DNA from: Amoebophrya sp. AT5.2
Taxonomy: Eukaryota > Sar > Dinophyceae > Syndiniales > Amoebophryaceae
Direction: 5' to 3'
DNA: 64,000 nucleotides
Assembly: GCA_005223375.1 (NCBI GenBank)
Contig: RXOD01003797.1
Span: forward strand, 20,656 to 84,655
Part shown: positions 1 to 10,853 of the stretch, one piece after another
Layout: each line of letters begins with the position of its first letter
Numbering within the stretch: position 1 is the first letter of the stretch
Made by a program: the position numbers and the translations under genes
Notes under the pieces: generated by a model
The model's database searches: none
What the model saw: only the letters and a program-made list of their open reading frames with translations
What the model was told of the DNA's origin: nothing

Positions 1-848
1 TACTACACTGCCTGGAAGATGTCTCCACGCTTGCGGAAACCACACCGCACGCCCGGACTGCCGTCGTCGTGGTCACCAGGATACTTAAGTGCAGGCAAAC
101 GCCTGCTGTCTCTCGGTCTGTCCATTGTTCGTGGTATCCTCGATTGGATCTGTCATCAGGTCGGTCTTTCTCTCGGCGAATGTAGTGCACTTCGGATTTT
201 TTTTGGCGTGTGCATACTGGTACTGCAAGAACAAGATGTAGTAGATGATTTGAAGAGGATTGAAGAAGAAGCTAGCAAGCTAGTAAAATGTGGCTACCAG
301 TAGCGGTACCGAGCCTGAGGAGCGTGAGGGTGAGAGCGATGAGTTGGAGACGAATGAGGAACAAACGGATCTCTCTCGGTCTCGATCGAATCACGGCTTG
401 ATGTTGATGTGATCTTTTCTATTTATTTTGTCGTTGTGGGTCATCCGTGTAAGATGAGCTACGAACCGTCATCCAAGAAGTTCTTGGATCAATCGTGAAA
501 GTGTGCACACGAGGTGGACTTGTCACTCGAATGCCTTCTCGCAAGAAACATCACAAACAGGACCACTAGATGGCGATTTTCATCTATCCCACCCATTCAC
601 ATGTCGAAAACGTAAGTAGCCACTCGCATCGAAGTTTTTAGCGCTTCACCTCCCGCCTCGAAGAAACGTTATGCCCCCCCATGAAGTTTTCCCGGGAAAA
701 ATGTCGACGTATTGGCGGGGCAACATGCGTGTTCGACGTCGAAGGATGCCTACCTACGGCCCACTCCCTGAGTAGCGGAAGGAGCAGCAGGAGCAGCAGG
801 AGCATCATTTCGGAAGAGGAGACATCAGCTTGAACACGAACTGGGAAG
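1..848. other. 5' flanking region, no supported gene
   Basis: There is a 94-codon open frame at 19-303 (+) with no recognisable motif. It could be the tail of an upstream gene or chance, and I do not call it. The rest has stops in all frames. A short CAGGAG-type repetition (AGCAGGAGCAGGAGCA) lies just before 810. No RNA gene was seen. Confidence 0.5.
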
Positions 849-3800
849 ATGCAAAGTATGGAGGGCGTCGCATGTCACCAGCCGGTACAGAGTAAGCCGC
901 AGTCTGGTGTCGTTGTTGAAGCCAGCAGGTCGCGACGGAAGTTCGCACCGTGGCTCACCCCTTACGGCAGGCCTCTTCGACGGCGACCGGAAAGTGGGAA
1001 CGCATATTTCCAGCAGCCGCAGTCCTCCTCGGATGACAGACTTTTTCTTCGCGAGCTGTTTGACGCGATATCGAGTGGCGACGAGAAGGACAATCCATTC
1101 CGCATTCGCCTGGCTGCGTTCGATCTCTTCCATGGGCATGTAATTCAGGGACCGCTTAACGATGTCTTCTTTTCTTCTTCATCATCTTCATCATCTTCAT
1201 CATCTTCTGGGACTGGGATTTCGATTCTGTTTCACGCGAAGGAGTATCCAGTCGAGTACTCGTCCGGGTGTGTGCTGCTTCCTGTCGGCCACAAGGATGC
1301 GGGAGGCGACCAAGACCCCAGGCTTGGATCGGACCTATCCATCGGAGATTCGGACTTCTCGAAACGAAACTTTCTGTACTCACCCCAATTGGATGAGTCC
1401 CGGGTCTTCCTCATCGACGTGAAACACCCAGGCTTCGTAGGAGCAGGAGGTGCAGGCGGCCGCGTGCAAAAAGGAGACGACCACGCCGTCCGCGAAGAAG
1501 TGGAAGTGGGATGCGTCAAGAAACAGGCTGTGGATCTGCTTGCGGAAGGCGTAGCCGGTTCGCAGTTTTGCTCTGTTGACGAGCGCAAAGTAGGGCCGCA
1601 CCAGCTTGGAGTGGTGAACTTGGTTCTGACGAAGAAAAACAACCACGGCGCGAAGGATGGCGATGCTTCTGGAGCACCAACGTTCGTCGTTGAGAGTGTC
1701 GTCTTCGCGGCACAAACTTGCGAAGCGGCGTCGGGTCGCGCGTCTGGAGTAGCCACTGGAAAGCCGCTCACAGCATCACAACTCCAGCAACGGAGCAATG
1801 ATGATGAAACCGGCAAACGCGACCAGGCTACTACAGAGGGCGACATTGACAAGAAGGCAGTAGGAGTAGTAGTGCCAGGCCGTAGATTGGTTTCTGACGC
1901 CGATTTCGCTGAGTTCGTGGCGCAAACTGATGTCCGGCAGCGGTTGCCAACCCTCCAGGAACGAGCACTGAGACTGCAGATGACTGCTCTGTTGCCGCGC
2001 ATCTTCGCTTATGGAGATCACAACCGAAACGGGGACGAGCCATCGGTCGTGGCGCAGGTTCGCAAGCTGCAAGCCAGCACGGAAGCCGTTCTTGGCGGCG
2101 CATCGAGCCACGGAAAGACGTGCCTCGAGACCACAATCGCCAAGGACGCGCATTTTCCGAGGAATCTGTACCGCAGCGTGGACGTCGTGCGCTGCGTCTT
2201 CGTCGCGAGTTTGAAGCACGCGTGGCGGTGCGTGCTGCGGGAAGACGCTCAACATCAAGCTGAAGCTGGTTCCGCGCAGGCAATCGGTGATGTGAAGTCG
2301 CCAGCAACTGCGTCGACTGTTTTCAGTTTCGCAGGCGCTTCGAGCAGCTCCTCGTCGTCGGCTTCGTCGACCAGTGGCCGCGGTGAAAAGGGAAGCAGTG
2401 GCAGCCCTCGAGCCTCTCCGGTAGCGAGCTCTTCATCCACCGCGCGAGGGCCCCCTCCACCTTCGACGTTCCGTGATCTTCCGGGACCGGACGAAGAGGA
2501 CTTGAAAAGTTGGGTGTCTCAGTCCATGAACGGCTGTCGCATCGATCTCCTCCTCCGCATCTCCTCCGCACAATATCGGCGTCCGGGGGACGACGCAATC
2601 CGTTGCTGCTGCGGGGAAATCCGAATGGCGATCGCGCACCGCGCATTGGACTACAGCGACTGGCTGTGTAACGACGCGCGCCTTGGGCTGTTGGTGGCGG
2701 AAGCACTTTCAGCAGATGTGAATGTGGTTGAAAACGGCGCCGGTGGAGGGGGGCTGCGAAGTAGAGATTGGCTCGAGGCTTGTTTTGCGAAACTAGTCGA
2801 AGAAATTGGAGGGGGTGCGAGCGCGACCACTCCTGCAGCAGCGCTGTCTGTGCCGAATCCAACGTCACGAGACGGTGAACAGCATGTAGACACCAACATC
2901 CTGAAGAGGTGCTCGCTGATTGCGCGGTTTGCAGACGTCTTTGCGGACAAGGAGAGAGTCGAGCGGGTGCTGGCTGTCTTGGTTCATGATCTGGGGAAAG
3001 AACAGCAGGATTCCTTCTACCACCCTCTCTCCGCCGACACCAAAGCCCGGCTCAAAAGCATTGTTGACTCCGCACAGCGCGAGTTTGCATTGAAGAGTGA
3101 GCAGCGCTTCATGCGGCAAGTGCGCCGTAATCGCGCGAATTGCTGCGACCAGCATGCGCAAAGAAGCGCCATTATGTACGGAGAGGCCGAGGAAGGGGGT
3201 GGTCAAAACATTCCGTCGGTAAGCGAAAATGGAGTCGTGAATGCGTCCTCGCGCTCATCATCCAACACCACTGGTGTGCCGTGGCCAACCGGCGTCGCGC
3301 AACTTCAAACTATCCAAGAGGCACCGCGAAGAACTACACAGCATTCGTACGAGAAAGACGACGGTGCGTGGTGCATCCTCGTGGGTGGCGAGTTTGGCGG
3401 AACGATGCACTCGGACCGCCTTCGCACGCGGCCTGGGAAGTACCTCGGCGGCCACTGCAGTCTGCAGAACGTCGGTCGTGTTTACGAAAGCCTCCAGCCC
3501 TACTTCGGCAAGGACCGCATAATCGTGATCACGCAGCTGCAAGAGACCCTCGACTGGCTCGAACAGGTGACCTCGTCCATCGAGCAATGCAAGGCGTTGA
3601 CCGGAAAAGAAGGAATCGAGTTCTTCAACACGATGCAGCGACGTCGACGGGAAACGCTGAGGGACTGCGCGGCGTTGCTGGAAAACGGGGGCGCAGACTA
3701 TGACTTCGAGGACGTAAACGTGTGGACGTTGTTAAACGTGCTGCGGGGCGCGAACTCGGGGTTGTTGAGCAGAGCCAATAGCTCCTCGTCGGCTGAATGC

Positions 3801-5444
3801 GAGCGCGAGGATGCTGGAGCTGGGATTGGGAAGCAGGGGGACGACCGCGCATCTCCAGCATCACCAGAACGATCCGGGGCTCGAAATTACCAGCGCGAGC
3901 AAAAGAAGAAGAAGATCCTGCCGCCCAGGCCGAAGTCTGTGTTGGTGCTCATCAACACGCACGGAAACGCGCACCCAGCCGTGCAAGGCGACGAAGCATC
4001 TTGGGACGAGTGGTACTGCCATTTTCCCTACCCGACGCCGCCCCACGTGGACCACATTTACTCCGTCGCCGCGACGCAGGGCTACGTGGACGAAGAGGGT
4101 GGCTGCACCTCTGCGCGCGATTCAGACGCGGCCTCGCCGTTGTCGACGCCGCGGGGGGGAGCGGGGGGTGTGTCGGTCGTGTCGCCACGAGTCCTGGGCT
4201 CGGAGAGGGGCCTCACCGCTACGCCAGGTAGCAGCAAAGGGGGAGCTGTGGAATTCGTGCTGACAGGCGACACAGAGGATAGCTGCATGCTGGCAAAAAC
4301 TCCCGGGGGCTCGCCAACGGCCGGGCCGGATGAGCAAGAAAGTGCAGCTGCACCAGGAGGAGCTGCCGGCTTGACGACCCCAAACGCATTTTCGCCGCCG
4401 CTGCGTCGTTGCTCCACGGCGTCCAGTGGCTCCAACCTTTCTCTTTCGGCGAGTTGTACCTCGTCACAAGCAAAGAGGTCCGGAGTAAAGCAGAAGCACC
4501 AGAGCGCCGAAAACAGAGCCGTCGATTGGGGCGCTCCCAAGTACCGGTTCCGGTTGTACTCGCAGCAGCTTTTCCAAGCTTTCCACGACCTCACCGCGCG
4601 CTCGCCGACGACGCAGATCGTGACGCTGTACCAGTTTTGTCTTTCGGGCGGGTTCGCGAACTTTTTCACGCTGAAGAGCTACCAGAAGTATTTCGACACG
4701 CTCTCCTGGCCGGTCTTCGTGATGGTCACCTCCGGCCAGTACGAGCCGGCGCTCGGCACTTTCGCGTCGCTTTACGTGGACCAGCTCGTGCGGCACCTCG
4801 AGTTCCACAAACGGCACATGCTGCGGCCCTCGTCGGGCGCAGGGGGAACAACTACGCTGCGAGAGCTCTTTGAAGAAGTGAAGGCACAGTACGATGCGGA
4901 GCACGAGTTCGTGTCTACAACTTCTCGGGAAAGCGAGGAGGGGGCGGTAGACCTCGACAGAGCCGAGCAGGAGGTCGAGCAGGACGACCCTGTGCTCTCT
5001 CGCTTGCAGGCGGCGTCGTCGAAAGCGGAGCTGGCACTCACCAGGACGCGCTCGAAGCGCCGCCGCGAGGAAGCGGAAGTAGAGAGTGCACACGTGCTGG
5101 AGCACTGCGCGATCGACCAAGCGACGGGTGCGATCGCGGGTCCGCGCTCCAAGCTGGTGAAGAATCCGCTGTCCGTTGGAACCTTGAGCTGCCACGCAGG
5201 CATGAGCCTTCCCACGCTCTCCATGGATGATGTTCCCATCTCCTCACTGATAAACGTCTTCGAAAGCTTCTCCTCGTCAAGAGCACGCGACGAGCTGCAC
5301 GCTGGAGACGGTTCTGCAGCATCCTCCTCGGATGATATCTTCCTCGCATCTACTTCCCCTGCGTGCGAGCCTGAAACTGAAGCAACTTCTCCTGCGCTTC
5401 TCGGTGGCCAGGGCCACGAGGCAGGAAGCACGAGCAAACTATGA
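849..5444 (+). CDS. Large protein with divergent caspase/legumain-like (clan CD) peptidase domain
   Basis: This is a single open frame of 1,531 codons starting at ATG 849. No intron is needed. Low-complexity blocks occur throughout: a Ser run at about residues 109-120, Ser/Gly/Pro tracts near 500-540, and acidic or Ser-rich linkers. The middle and C-terminal part looks like a clan CD cysteine peptidase fold. A beta-strand start (WCILVGGEFGG, about residue 840) is followed by GKYLGGHCSLQNVGRVYESL. A hydrophobic strand ends in a His-Gly pair (VLVLINTHGNAH, His1038). A second strand ends in Cys (IVTLYQFCLSGGF, Cys1264), and then comes a strand of the form PVFVMVTSGQYEPALG. This order, strand-HG then strand-CxSGxF then an 'Axxxxxes'-like strand, matches legumain (C13) and caspase-like enzymes. 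The usual Asp/Glu-Ala before the Cys is replaced by Gln-Phe, and about 225 residues, mostly low complexity, separate His and Cys. Catalytic activity is therefore inferred, not shown. Residues upstream of 840 are unrecognised. It could instead be a pseudo-enzyme. Confidence 0.62.
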   Translation: MQSMEGVACHQPVQSKPQSGVVVEASRSRRKFAPWLTPYGRPLRRRPESGNAYFQQPQSSSDDRLFLRELFDAISSGDEKDNPFRIRLAAFDLFHGHVIQGPLNDVFFSSSSSSSSSSSSGTGISILFHAKEYPVEYSSGCVLLPVGHKDAGGDQDPRLGSDLSIGDSDFSKRNFLYSPQLDESRVFLIDVKHPGFVGAGGAGGRVQKGDDHAVREEVEVGCVKKQAVDLLAEGVAGSQFCSVDERKVGPHQLGVVNLVLTKKNNHGAKDGDASGAPTFVVESVVFAAQTCEAASGRASGVATGKPLTASQLQQRSNDDETGKRDQATTEGDIDKKAVGVVVPGRRLVSDADFAEFVAQTDVRQRLPTLQERALRLQMTALLPRIFAYGDHNRNGDEPSVVAQVRKLQASTEAVLGGASSHGKTCLETTIAKDAHFPRNLYRSVDVVRCVFVASLKHAWRCVLREDAQHQAEAGSAQAIGDVKSPATASTVFSFAGASSSSSSSASSTSGRGEKGSSGSPRASPVASSSSTARGPPPPSTFRDLPGPDEEDLKSWVSQSMNGCRIDLLLRISSAQYRRPGDDAIRCCCGEIRMAIAHRALDYSDWLCNDARLGLLVAEALSADVNVVENGAGGGGLRSRDWLEACFAKLVEEIGGGASATTPAAALSVPNPTSRDGEQHVDTNILKRCSLIARFADVFADKERVERVLAVLVHDLGKEQQDSFYHPLSADTKARLKSIVDSAQREFALKSEQRFMRQVRRNRANCCDQHAQRSAIMYGEAEEGGGQNIPSVSENGVVNASSRSSSNTTGVPWPTGVAQLQTIQEAPRRTTQHSYEKDDGAWCILVGGEFGGTMHSDRLRTRPGKYLGGHCSLQNVGRVYESLQPYFGKDRIIVITQLQETLDWLEQVTSSIEQCKALTGKEGIEFFNTMQRRRRETLRDCAALLENGGADYDFEDVNVWTLLNVLRGANSGLLSRANSSSSAECEREDAGAGIGKQGDDRASPASPERSGARNYQREQKKKKILPPRPKSVLVLINTHGNAHPAVQGDEASWDEWYCHFPYPTPPHVDHIYSVAATQGYVDEEGGCTSARDSDAASPLSTPRGGAGGVSVVSPRVLGSERGLTATPGSSKGGAVEFVLTGDTEDSCMLAKTPGGSPTAGPDEQESAAAPGGAAGLTTPNAFSPPLRRCSTASSGSNLSLSASCTSSQAKRSGVKQKHQSAENRAVDWGAPKYRFRLYSQQLFQAFHDLTARSPTTQIVTLYQFCLSGGFANFFTLKSYQKYFDTLSWPVFVMVTSGQYEPALGTFASLYVDQLVRHLEFHKRHMLRPSSGAGGTTTLRELFEEVKAQYDAEHEFVSTTSRESEEGAVDLDRAEQEVEQDDPVLSRLQAASSKAELALTRTRSKRRREEAEVESAHVLEHCAIDQATGAIAGPRSKLVKNPLSVGTLSCHAGMSLPTLSMDDVPISSLINVFESFSSSRARDELHAGDGSAASSSDDIFLASTSPACEPETEATSPALLGGQGHEAGSTSKL
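1177..1207. repeat. Ser-encoding minisatellite
   Basis: The 9-bp unit CTTCATCAT is repeated about 3.4 times inside the caspase-like gene. In the gene frame it encodes a run of serines; in other frames it would give His/Leu or Met/Lys runs. It is a likely site of length variation between isolates. Confidence 0.75.
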
Positions 5445-6578
5445 CTGAAAGTGCATAACCAGAAGGATCGGCTTCCTTCGATACTGAACCGCCCGAAAAA
5501 CCGAAATCACACGTCATCATAGCTGAACTTGTGCTGATTTTGCATCTGCAGCGTCCTTGTCAGCTGACCGTCGCTGATGAGAAAGATAGAAGACACTGAC
5601 ACGGAGTGAAAAGGTGTAAGCATCGAGCTTACTTAGCAGCTCTTCTCCGAGCGGATGCGGATAGCGTCACTTCTATCACAAGTGTGTTTGTAAGTTGCCA
5701 CTTCGTAGTTTCATCTGTGTTTCTTCATATTTATACACAGTGTCAGGAGGGGCCGCCCAGTTTCGGTAGCTCAGACACTCGCTCGTGAAGACGCGCTGCA
5801 CTGAAAGATCCTCTTCTTCTTGGCATCGACTCAGCGTGACTACTCAGATTGATGAATTACCAGCTCCTAAAGTAATGCGAAGAATCTACCGCGTTGACAG
5901 GAGATCTTATCTCACGGCATCGATCCATCCATCGTAACAACTGCTTGTTCATCTGCCGGAGTTCGTTGCCGATCATGGTCGATCATGGTCGCGATTTCTT
6001 GGTGGAGTTTGTGTCTGTCCACGACAGCGCGGGCACGCGACAATAAAAATATGTTTGAATTTCTTCCTGTTTCTCCTCAATATGCTCGTAAAACAAAACA
6101 GCGCAGGGAGCAGATCTGTATCTATACGCTTACGCATACGCAGCGCGCACCTACGTACTATGTAAGAAAGTACATGGCTACGGCTAGCATCTGCGAGTTG
6201 TGTTACTAGTGTGGCCTTTTGCTTTCCTCGCCCGCGGCAGGGAGGCTTCAATCTCCTTGCGTTTGATGCGAGAACCACGGCGGGCGCTCTTCGAAATGAT
6301 GTCCGTTTTGGGTGGTCACTGACAGTTCCAGTTGACGCCTACCTGAATTTCTTCAAAACCGTTTAAAAAGCACAGGACCTCACAAAGGTTATACTTATCT
6401 GCACCCAAGCCATGTCGAAGACTAAGTCTCCGACAACTATCGTCGTGGAACTTGTTGGAGCATTTTTGTGCATCCTGCATGTAGATTGCTCTACTACTCC
6501 CTGTTCCAGTTCACGTAGCCGCTTCGGCTTCCGCTGAACTTGCTGAAGTTGCAGGGCGACATGCGCTGATAGCAGAAG
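5445..6578. other. Intergenic region, no supported gene
   Basis: Frames are short and broken on both strands. A tandem GATCATGGTC doublet lies near 5,972-5,992. No RNA gene or recognisable promoter was seen. Confidence 0.5.
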
Positions 6579-9500
6579 ATGCGGGATCAACATCAGCACA
6601 TCAATTACCACCACGGTCCTCCTCCTCCTCGCGGTGGCCGCGGCGAGTACGGGGGAGAGCGAGAACGGGACCCGCACCATCCTCAACCTCCAGGAGCGCA
6701 ATCCAGGCGCGCAGGTGGACCAGGACCACCAGCACCAGACCGCGAAAACAGGTACAGGTACGATGTTGAAGATTACGACGTACGACCTGCACCTCCACCG
6801 CCAAATCGCGGAGTTCCTTCGGCTGGTAGGGGAGGAGGGCATCCACGGGACCGCCAGCACCCCCGCGATAATATAAATCGCCGCGAAGTAGAACCCGGAG
6901 ACGACTATTTTGACGAGCGCGACTACGACGATCATTTGTACCACGACGATCACGACCTTCGGCGGGATCATTTGCCGCCGGCGCACGACCGAGAGCCTCT
7001 ACCGTACTACGAGCGCGAGCGGGACTACGAACGCGAGCGGGACTACGAACGCGAGCAGCCTGCCCGAGGTCCGCTGATGTTGAGAGGAGGTGATGCAGCT
7101 CCTCCATCCCGCCGCGAGCAGCACGGGGGTTCGGCCGCTTCCAAGGCGCGCGTCGGCGGTGACCAGCAGCACCAGAACCCGCAAAAGCTAGGCGGGGGTG
7201 GATCGTCGAAGCGCGACGAACTGCGCGGTGGGCGTGTAGTAGAACCCGCAAAAGGAGCAGCTAGGCGTGGGCGCGGCGACCAGCAGCGCGATGGAGAGCC
7301 CCGGGGGGAGAACGGTGGATCGAAGTTTTGGCTGGTGACGCCGCTGCAGGTTGGATTCTCGCAGGGTCGCATCGCGCCGCAGTTCCAGGACGGCAGGGAG
7401 ATTGAGTATGACGGAACCAGGTCTAGGTGGTAAGTGAACAACTGGTATCAGTAGAAGCATTGTATGTCTATGAATGTTGTAAAAAAAAATGGCAATGGGC
7501 GGTGCACCACGTGAGGAGCAATTGCCTTCGGTGGCGAGTGCGTTAACAAGGCCCCGCTGTGGGTGGTAGGAGGAGGCGGGTTCCTCGCTCGCACGGCGTT
7601 GGGATATGAGCCCTTGGGAGGGAGAGGAAGGTCAAGGTTGGAAGGAAGCACTGAGCCCTGCTTCCGCTACAGCTACTGCTACGACCGCGGTGGGGATGAT
7701 CGTAGAAGAGAAACGCAGAGCAAAAAGGGGCGCGTAGCAGGCTGGTGATCTATTCTTGTCAGCTGTAGGCTGCAGAGGTGGCAGGTCTCCCGATTGCGGA
7801 TGGCTGCTTTTATTCTGCTCCTAGCTACTTCTTTTACGGCGAATCTCTGTCTTACTCTTCCCAGGACACAGCCAAAGCCAAAGGGGAGCCCGAAGATCCC
7901 CCCAACAAAAATTTTTTATACCACAACCACTTCCTACTTGTGTACTAGTACTTCTTACAACCTGGCCCCACCATATTGAGAAGGCGATGTCGCAGATACG
8001 GCTGGTGGCGAACAAAAATTACTACCTCCTGGAACACCCATTCCCTGTGATCGATATCGTGCGCTGGAGAGCAAAGCGACGGAAAGAAAAACCTGGTATT
8101 TATTATTGAAGCTAGTTCTTGTAGTTCGAGTTCGTTTGTGGTGTCTGTATGGGTATCTTTGCGCAAGACGAAATGGACGCGGTGAAGCACCATGATTTTT
8201 AGTTTCATCCGGATGCATGATCACCATCACGACTACGAAGTATGATAAGATCAACATTCAGATTCATACCACTACCAATCCTGGTAAATCTTCACATGAT
8301 CGAGATCGCAGTCGCATTCATATCTATATGATTCACCTTCACGGAACTGGAAGAAGATTTTACATTTACGATTTTGCTGATGTTCGATCGTTGGCTCACA
8401 GATAAAGCCTCTGCCGACAAGGACAAGGCGGACTCGACGGATGCGGCGACCAAGGACGCTGCCACGAGCAATGGAGTTTCCGGCGATGACTCGGGCGAAC
8501 AGCCCGTCCACTTTGAGTCCGTCTGGAAACGAAAAGAGCTCGAGGAGCAGCTCGGGGAGGAGCGTTGGTTTTCTTTCGACAACCGACGGCTGTACTGCTT
8601 GCAGCAGTTTTGCGTGGACCGCGTCGTAGAAATGCGGAAGCGGGTGCAGAACGCGACGAAGGAAGCGCGGCAGGCAACAGTCGCGTTGGAACAGGCCATG
8701 ACATCGTACAACGCCAAGGTGGTAGCAGCATCTTCAGCTGCGGAGAACGCTACTCCAGGAGAAGGAGCTGGTGCTAGTACTACTTCCGTACCGCTGGCGG
8801 TGCCGCCAGCCCCTCCTGCGCAGCACAGCTACATTATGTCGGGCAAGAAGGGGCCCGGCGGTGTGCCCGTGATGAAAGGAGGCACATCAGTACCTACATC
8901 CTCTTCCTCGCCGCCCGTGGGCGGCGGGAAAGGACGAGCTGGGGGGGTTTCTGCGGAGCAAGCCGATTCGGCCTCTACGAGCGCGTCTACTGTCGTGGAC
9001 CTCACGCTTCCCTTACCGTTACCCTCCGCGGTCTCCTCCGCGATCTCTTCCGCCGCCGCCAACCTGAAGCTGCTGGCGGAGGCGAGAAAGCAGGCGCACG
9101 AGGTGCTCCAGGCCGAGCTTGCTCTAATGAAACCGATCTACATCTTGTGCCGTGAGAAGCAGCGCATCTCGAAGGAAATCCGGAAATTTCGGACCGAAAA
9201 CGACGGCGACGCGGTCCGCATCGGGCACCACACGGACGCGTGTCGAGAAATCTGGGACTGGCGCGTGGGGCGCGTGTGCGAATACGAGCAGTGGGACCGC
9301 TTGTTGAGACCCACACCGGATCTGCCGCGTATTTTTTCTCAGACTCATCATGTTACCATTTTTAACCTGGTTTACCGATGCGATCATGATGCATTGTCGT
9401 CGTGTAGTGACTCATTGTTCTCATATTTTTGCTCACTCTTTCAGTTTCAACGACCTCGACCGTCACGTACACGTCGTACGTCACCACCGCCCTATGCTCA

Positions 9501-10070
9501 TCCCATTCGATATCGAACTACTACTACAGCGAGTCCGATTACGCCGGAGCTGCTGGTTCAGATACTGCAGCAATGCAGCGGTCCCGACGTCTTGCTGAAG
9601 ATGCGAGCGGCATATCAGTAAGGCCTAAAGCAGGGGAGAACGATTTTTTGGAAATGCTAAGTTTTTCAAGGCTCTGGCCCACGATCCAAACCTTTTTCTC
9701 GTTCTTAAACGACCTCGTGCGTGAAGCGACGTCGATCAATTTTTTGTCATTTACGGATCTTGTGATTTACGTCATCTCATCGATCTACGATTTCGGCGAT
9801 TGGATTTCTAATGCTTGCGGGCTCTTGCATTTGAACCGTAGAACGTTTTTTGTGTTAGTCACTGCTACACATCATCACGAGCGCGGTGGCACGCTGTTGG
9901 CTTTCGTGTCACATCTTCTTCTTCTTCACTGGACAATATCAAGCGATAAACGACATCGACATGGACGAGAGGATACCCATGGAGAAGGAGAACGATACGC
10001 TGTTTTCCTTTTCCGAGTATTATACGAATGCATGCATGTGAACGTGAAGACGACCATGTTCTGTAGATGA
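6579..10070 (+). CDS. Arg-rich protein with ParB/sulfiredoxin-like domain, split by an introner
   Basis: The proposed exons are 6579-7406, 7981-8095, 8402-9328 and 9445-10070, giving about 831 aa. Exon 1 is Arg/Pro/Gly/Asp-rich with YERERD repeats. Its end (QGRIAPQFQDGREIE), exon 2 (KAMSQIRLVANKNYYLLEH) and exon 3 (EERWFSFDNRRLYCLQQF, about residue 367) together make a ParB/sulfiredoxin-like fold of the form 'GRIxPxFxDGRxIExxxxxI...W.S.DNRRLycLq', which is common in dinoflagellate proteins. Exon 1 joins exon 2 only if the whole TIR element plus one TTGAG copy is removed. The other two introns are canonical and phase 1: GTATTT...CACAG at 8096-8401, and GTATTT...TTTCAG at 9329-9444. After DNRRLYCLQ comes a coiled-coil-like helical stretch and an Ala/Ser/Pro linker. 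The end of the last exon is doubtful: a good donor (GTAAGG at 9618) may cut it short, and the hydrophobic tail after about 9,620 may be untranslated. Biochemical role unknown; nucleic-acid binding is a guess. Confidence 0.68.
7407..7975 (+). mobile_element. Introner-like TIR element, copy 1 (569 bp)
   Basis: The element starts TATGACGGAACCAGG and ends CCTGGCCCCACCATA, so its termini are inverted repeats of each other; the left end carries a 6-bp insertion (TCTAGG). It is flanked by the perfect direct repeat TTGAG at 7402-7406 and 7976-7980. It interrupts a coding exon with stops in frame. Removing the element plus one TTGAG rejoins the ParB-like domain (GREIE|KAMSQIR) in frame. A TGGTAAG block inside the left TIR and CTTAC inside the right TIR are shared with copy 2, as are internal landmarks: GGTGGCGAG, a pyrimidine tract before AGGAC, and AAAAATTT..TATACCAC. 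No transposase frame is present, so it is non-autonomous. Sliding along the TTGAG duplication gives no GT-AG boundary (the nearest are GT-GA and TA-AG). Confidence 0.82.
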
Positions 10071-10853
10071 AGTGAGCCACAATAAATGCGCGCTCTCTCA
10101 TCTTCATCTCTCTCTCTCCCGGAAAAAGAAAGACGCAATCTATCAAACAATGACACGACGGCTAAAGACCGACAATCACAATTGCAATTCACTACAACCA
10201 CCTGTAAACTGGAATCAACCTCCAAGCCGGCCAAGCCTGCATGAGGTGTCACGAAAAAAACGAACCTCGGTTTCGCTGTCGTCTGCGTGTGCAGGACCAG
10301 GATCAAGGAAGCAGGGATCAGAAGGATCATACCGCTCAGATCGCGACTGTCTGCTTGCTTGTTTGCAGTAGTATGTTTCTGTTTGTAGCGGCCGGGGCCG
10401 ATTCTGATTCATTGAAGTTATAGTTACGTCTTAAGTGTCCGTGTCGCTCGGTGAACGTGAAATCGCAATTACCGGCGGACTGCTACTGCATCAATGCGAC
10501 TGAGCATACTAGGAGGTACGTGGCGTTTGCCGAACGTGACGAGATCGAGAATTACCATGCATACTAATTTCGAGAGCGGAACCGGATCTGACTCTGACTA
10601 GGGCCCTAGCTACCCCTAGCCCTAGTACGGTAAAGAATCTTGAGAAAACGGAAAACGCTAACGCAGTACATAGCATACGTAGAAAGAAGATACGCTTCAA
10701 TATCCGAAGGACGACCGCAGCGCAACCTCTTATGATTTGCCAGCACCTCTTCTTCTTGCATTTTTCTCGTAGTGTCCGACTTGCTTTCGTTTCATAGCAG
10801 CTCATACTAAACTGACTCATTGCCTGTGCAGCAAGAACCGAAGTGAAAGTCAG
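10071..10853. other. Intergenic region with possible trans-splice acceptor
   Basis: There is no supported gene; a 99-codon frame at 10072-10371 (+) has no recognisable feature. A pyrimidine-leaning CCTGTGCAG ending at 10831 lies 22 nt before the ATG of the dioxygenase gene. It could serve as a spliced-leader acceptor if this is a dinoflagellate, which is inference. Confidence 0.4.

Noticed and set aside
19..303. 94-codon frame at the left edge
   Set aside because: No motif or low-complexity pattern like neighbouring proteins, and no splice link; it may be chance.
4464..5437. Minus-strand frames of 221 and 243 codons
   Set aside because: They lie opposite the caspase-like gene and reflect its codon composition.
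7430..7863. Canonical intron GTAAGT...CCCAG inside introner copy 1
   Set aside because: Using it leaves element sequence that soon hits a stop (TGA at 7977) and does not rejoin the ParB-like domain; full removal at the TSD does.
7794..7979. 61-codon frame with a signal-peptide-like start
   Set aside because: It lies inside introner copy 1, and copy 2 has no equivalent frame, so it is not a conserved element gene.
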